Shown here: one piece after another, positions 14,201-15,920 of the stretch
Numbering within the stretch: position 1 is the first letter of the stretch
How the letters are laid out: every line of letters starts with the position of its first letter
From: Thalassiosira profunda
Taxonomy: Eukaryota; Bacillariophyta; Thalassiosirophyceae; Thalassiosirales; Thalassiosiraceae
Direction of reading: 5' to 3'
DNA length: 15,920 nucleotides
Assembly (NCBI GenBank): GCA_036939355.1
Contig: JALLAP010000282.1
Location: 1-15,920 of the forward strand
Notes under the pieces: generated by a model
What the model was told of the DNA's origin: nothing
Database searches by the model: none
What the model saw: only the letters and a program-made list of their open reading frames with translations
Translations under genes and position numbers: made by a program

Positions 14201-15903
14201 GACCGCCAGCAGCGAAGGTGGCGAGGGACCCGTGCCAGATGTGGCCGCGGGTGCCGAAGGGGAGGACGTCGAAGGCTCCGAGGACGAGAGCGGCGACAGT
14301 GGCGACATCGTTGTCCCCGCCGAGCCTGCCGGCGATGCCCTCGACGTCGCCGAAATCGTTTGCGAAGACGACGCTGACTTCCGCTACAAGGACAAGCCGG
14401 AGATGACGTGCGCTTACATTGGCAAGTACAAGCCGGACAAGTGCCTCAAGCTTCACAACGGCGAGGCGGTCGGCGCTGCGAGCTGTCCGGTGTCGTGCAA
14501 AATGGAGAAGGAATGCAAGGCGATGTACAGCCTGCGTGGCGGCGAGGAGGCGAATGAGGAGGCGGTGTCAGGTGTCAGCGGTGATATTGCCGAGGGGGTG
14601 GAGGATGTTGATAGCGACGCCGACGCTGAGGAGGTGGAAGAGGTCGATGGCGAAGCTGACGTCATTGGTGGTGAAGGGGGCGATGAGGATGGCTCGAAGG
14701 ACGCGAACGTAGAGGATGCTGATTGGGGCGTCGAATCGCAGTCCGAGGATTTGGGCGATGTCGATGCAGTTGAGACAGTTGTCCATGAAGGCGAGGCATC
14801 TCCCAAATCCGAGGACAATGACGTAGAGGCTGAACCAGCAGTCGAAGTGGAGGCGGAGCCTTCGTTGGATGGCGATAAGTTCGTGAATGCCAATGGCTGG
14901 AGCCCCGACAGCGAGGATGCACCTCTGCCCGCCGTGAGCAGCGAGGACACGCCCAGTTGCAAGGACGACGCGTCGTTTCGATACAAGGACAGGGAGGAGG
15001 AAACGTGCGCCTTCATCGGCGAGAAGAAGCCTGAACGCTGCTCCAAGCTGCACAACGGTGTCGAGATTGGGATCAGCTCGTGCCCGGAATCGTGTGGCAT
15101 GGTGGCCAAGTGTTTGGGGGAGGACGTGGCGACTGGGGACGTCGAGGCGGACAATCCGGAAGAGGGCGATGGCGGAGACGCTGTGGGAACGAAGTCGATG
15201 GCCGATGAATTCGAGGAAGAATGGGATNCCGGAAGAGGGCGATGGCGGAGACGCTGTGGGAACGAAGTCGATGGCCGATGAATTCGAGGAAGAATGGGAT
15301 GGAGGAGGCAACTTTGGATCCTTCAACTCTGCGGACGAGGACGTGGGGACGATGGGAGGCTACAAGGGCACCGATTCCTTGGATCAAGACACGGACGATA
15401 TGAGGTATGATACCGGCGACGTTGGATACAACAACGACTGGGAGAACAACAACGAATCTGCTTTGAGTTGGGACGGCAACAACGGCGGCGGTGCGGAAAC
15501 TGAGGAAATGGCGAATTGGGAGAAGAACAACGAGGAGGAGCAATCGTCGTGGGATGGGAATTGGAACGAGGACCAGCCAACGTGGGAGGCCAATCCCGAG
15601 ACGACGTGGGAGGCCAATCCGGAGAGTGTCGAATCGTTCAATCCTGTGCAGGATGTGGGCTCCCTCGATAACGCGGCGCCCCTCTCCGCGCCCGCCACCA
15701 ACTCGTTCAACGACGAGGCGCCCTCCACAGCCGACGACTGGCTGGACGACGACGACGGCTTCCACCCGGGCCTGTTCATCCTCCTCCTGGGTTTGCTCGG
15801 CCTTCTCGTGTACCGGAAGAGCCGGGATCAGCGCGAAGCGGAACGTGCCAGCAGGGGCGGGTATCAGCCCGTGACGCGCGACCAACACTCCCATCGCTGG
15901 TGA
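11238..15903 (+). CDS. Very acidic single-pass membrane protein with six-cysteine modules
   Basis: Not recognised as a named gene. With the duplicate at 15229-15300 and the N removed, the frame runs from ATG 11238 to TGA 15901-15903, about 1,530 residues. Seen in order: a basic N-terminus (1-55); about 600 residues of Glu/Asp/Ala/Gly/Ser low complexity, including a heptad-like EEIEEEIEEEIEEALEKGEL stretch likely to be a coiled coil; a degenerate Cys module (C677 to C798); three exact C-x15-C-x10-C-x13-C-x3-C-x5-C modules at 923-974, 1042-1093 and 1241-1292; a Trp/Asn-rich segment; a TM helix at about 1487-1501 (GLFILLLGLLGLLVY); and a basic tail with YQPV, a possible YxxPhi sorting signal. 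The modules resemble ShK-like CPxSC-x5-C cysteine modules, implying extracellular or lumenal exposure. No signal peptide follows ATG 11238, so the true 5' end may be upstream or spliced. Mass of acidic residues suggests cation or silica/wall interaction, but that is speculation. Confidence 0.75.
13266..13634 (+). repeat. Degenerate fourth six-cysteine module with an 81-residue insert
   Basis: Cysteines at residues 677, 698, 706, 788, 792 and 798. The last three keep the exact C-x3-C-x5-C ending of the other modules (CPATC-DALPQ-C), but the third and fourth are 81 residues apart instead of 13, filled with charged sequence. Either a diverged module with an insertion or a distinct fold. Confidence 0.5.
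13878..14003 (+). repeat. Three tandem 42-bp (14-residue) repeats
   Basis: Units start at 13878, 13920 and 13962: EETTSDGKEASEDG, EETTSDGKESPEGG, then a decayed EETVSEGKVADEPN. The first two are nearly identical at DNA level, so duplication is recent. They immediately precede six-Cys module 1. Confidence 0.8.
14004..14159 (+). repeat. Six-cysteine module 1
   Basis: Cys residues 923, 939, 950, 964, 968, 974. Spacing C-x15-C-x10-C-x13-C-x3-C-x5-C, with FLYKDKPEMTC, YIGKFKPDKC, KLHDGEKVG and CPVSCGM. Likely three disulfides; the CPxSC ending is ShK-like. Confidence 0.8.
14361..14516 (+). repeat. Six-cysteine module 2
   Basis: Cys residues 1042, 1058, 1069, 1083, 1087, 1093 with spacing identical to module 1. 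Shares FRYKDKPEMTC, YIGKYKPDKC, KLHNGEAVG and CPVSC; the closest pair is modules 1 and 2. Confidence 0.8.
14958..15113 (+). repeat. Six-cysteine module 3
   Basis: Cys residues 1241, 1257, 1268, 1282, 1286, 1292 with the same spacing. More diverged (FRYKDREEETC, FIGEKKPERC, KLHNGVEIG, CPESCGM). It is the membrane-proximal copy. Confidence 0.8.
15156..15300. repeat. 72-bp perfect direct duplication around a single N (assembly join)
   Basis: 15156-15227 equals 15229-15300, separated only by N at 15228. As written, the plus-strand frame breaks and ends early at 15281; removing 73 bases fuses the ectodomain frame to the frame carrying the TM helix. Same length (72) and layout as the duplication at 6239-6383, which argues for an assembler overlap rather than biology. 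Confidence 0.93.
15460..15640 (+). repeat. Trp/Asn-rich juxtamembrane repeats (WEANPE, SWDGN)
   Basis: Between the Cys modules and the TM helix the composition changes from Glu/Ala-rich to Trp/Asn/Gln-rich: SWDGNNGG, NWEKNNEEE, SWDGNWNED, PTWEANPET, TWEANPES. The last two units are a 24-bp tandem duplication. A Trp about every 7-13 residues is unusual for a disordered stalk. Confidence 0.7.
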
Positions 15904-15920
15904 CGAGGAAGACTTAGCTT

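Noticed and set aside
1..15920. CRISPR arrays, IS elements, tRNA or rRNA genes
   Set aside because: No repeat-spacer periodicity, transposase motif, terminal repeats or tRNA B-box-like sequence was found on either strand by eye.

Overview
The window looks like nuclear DNA of a diatom (stramenopile). Three things point there. One protein carries an N-terminal NDVLFGRG...HPGN domain (DUF6824 type), an architecture I know as strongly expanded in diatoms. It is fused to a kinase-relic/AAA ATPase/TPR module that is also a large diatom family. Two single-pass membrane proteins have ectodomains of diatom style (a PQQ-like propeller with a Pro/Ser/Thr 'PS-rich' stalk, and six-cysteine modules). Short GT-AG introns of about 65-90 bp rule out a prokaryote. 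Genus cannot be fixed from the sequence.

Layout: (1) 847 down to 1, minus: N-terminal part of the pre-rRNA processing nuclease LAS1, with its HEPN motif RHDASH; the gene leaves the window. (2) 848-2164: non-coding, divergent promoter region. (3) 2165-4573, plus: secreted/type I membrane protein with PQQ-like beta-propeller, PS-rich stalk, one TM helix and short tail. (4) 4574-4702: convergent 3' ends with a perfect hairpin. (5) 10427 down to 4703, minus: one six-exon gene for a protein of about 1,760 residues (DUF6824 + low-complexity linker + degenerate kinase relic + AAA/STAND-like ATPase + TPR-like tail). (6) 10428-11237: divergent non-coding region with a possible 5'UTR intron and an inverted repeat. 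(7) 11238-15903, plus: about 1,530-residue, very acidic single-pass membrane protein with three exact C-x15-C-x10-C-x13-C-x3-C-x5-C modules, a fourth degenerate one, and a Trp/Asn-rich juxtamembrane segment.

The genes do not form a pathway. Two are probably surface or endomembrane proteins, one is a probable cytosolic/nuclear signalling ATPase, and one is a nucleolar ribosome-biogenesis nuclease.

Three single N characters mark assembly joins. Two (6311 and 15228) are each bracketed by a perfect 72-bp direct duplication that breaks the reading frame; collapsing the duplicate restores it. The third (4884) also switches frame. The most notable biological signal is an in-frame TAG (6510-6512) in the ATPase gene, at a position where relatives have a conserved Trp (TGG). 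Conserved protein, introns and reading frame continue for about 500 residues beyond it.
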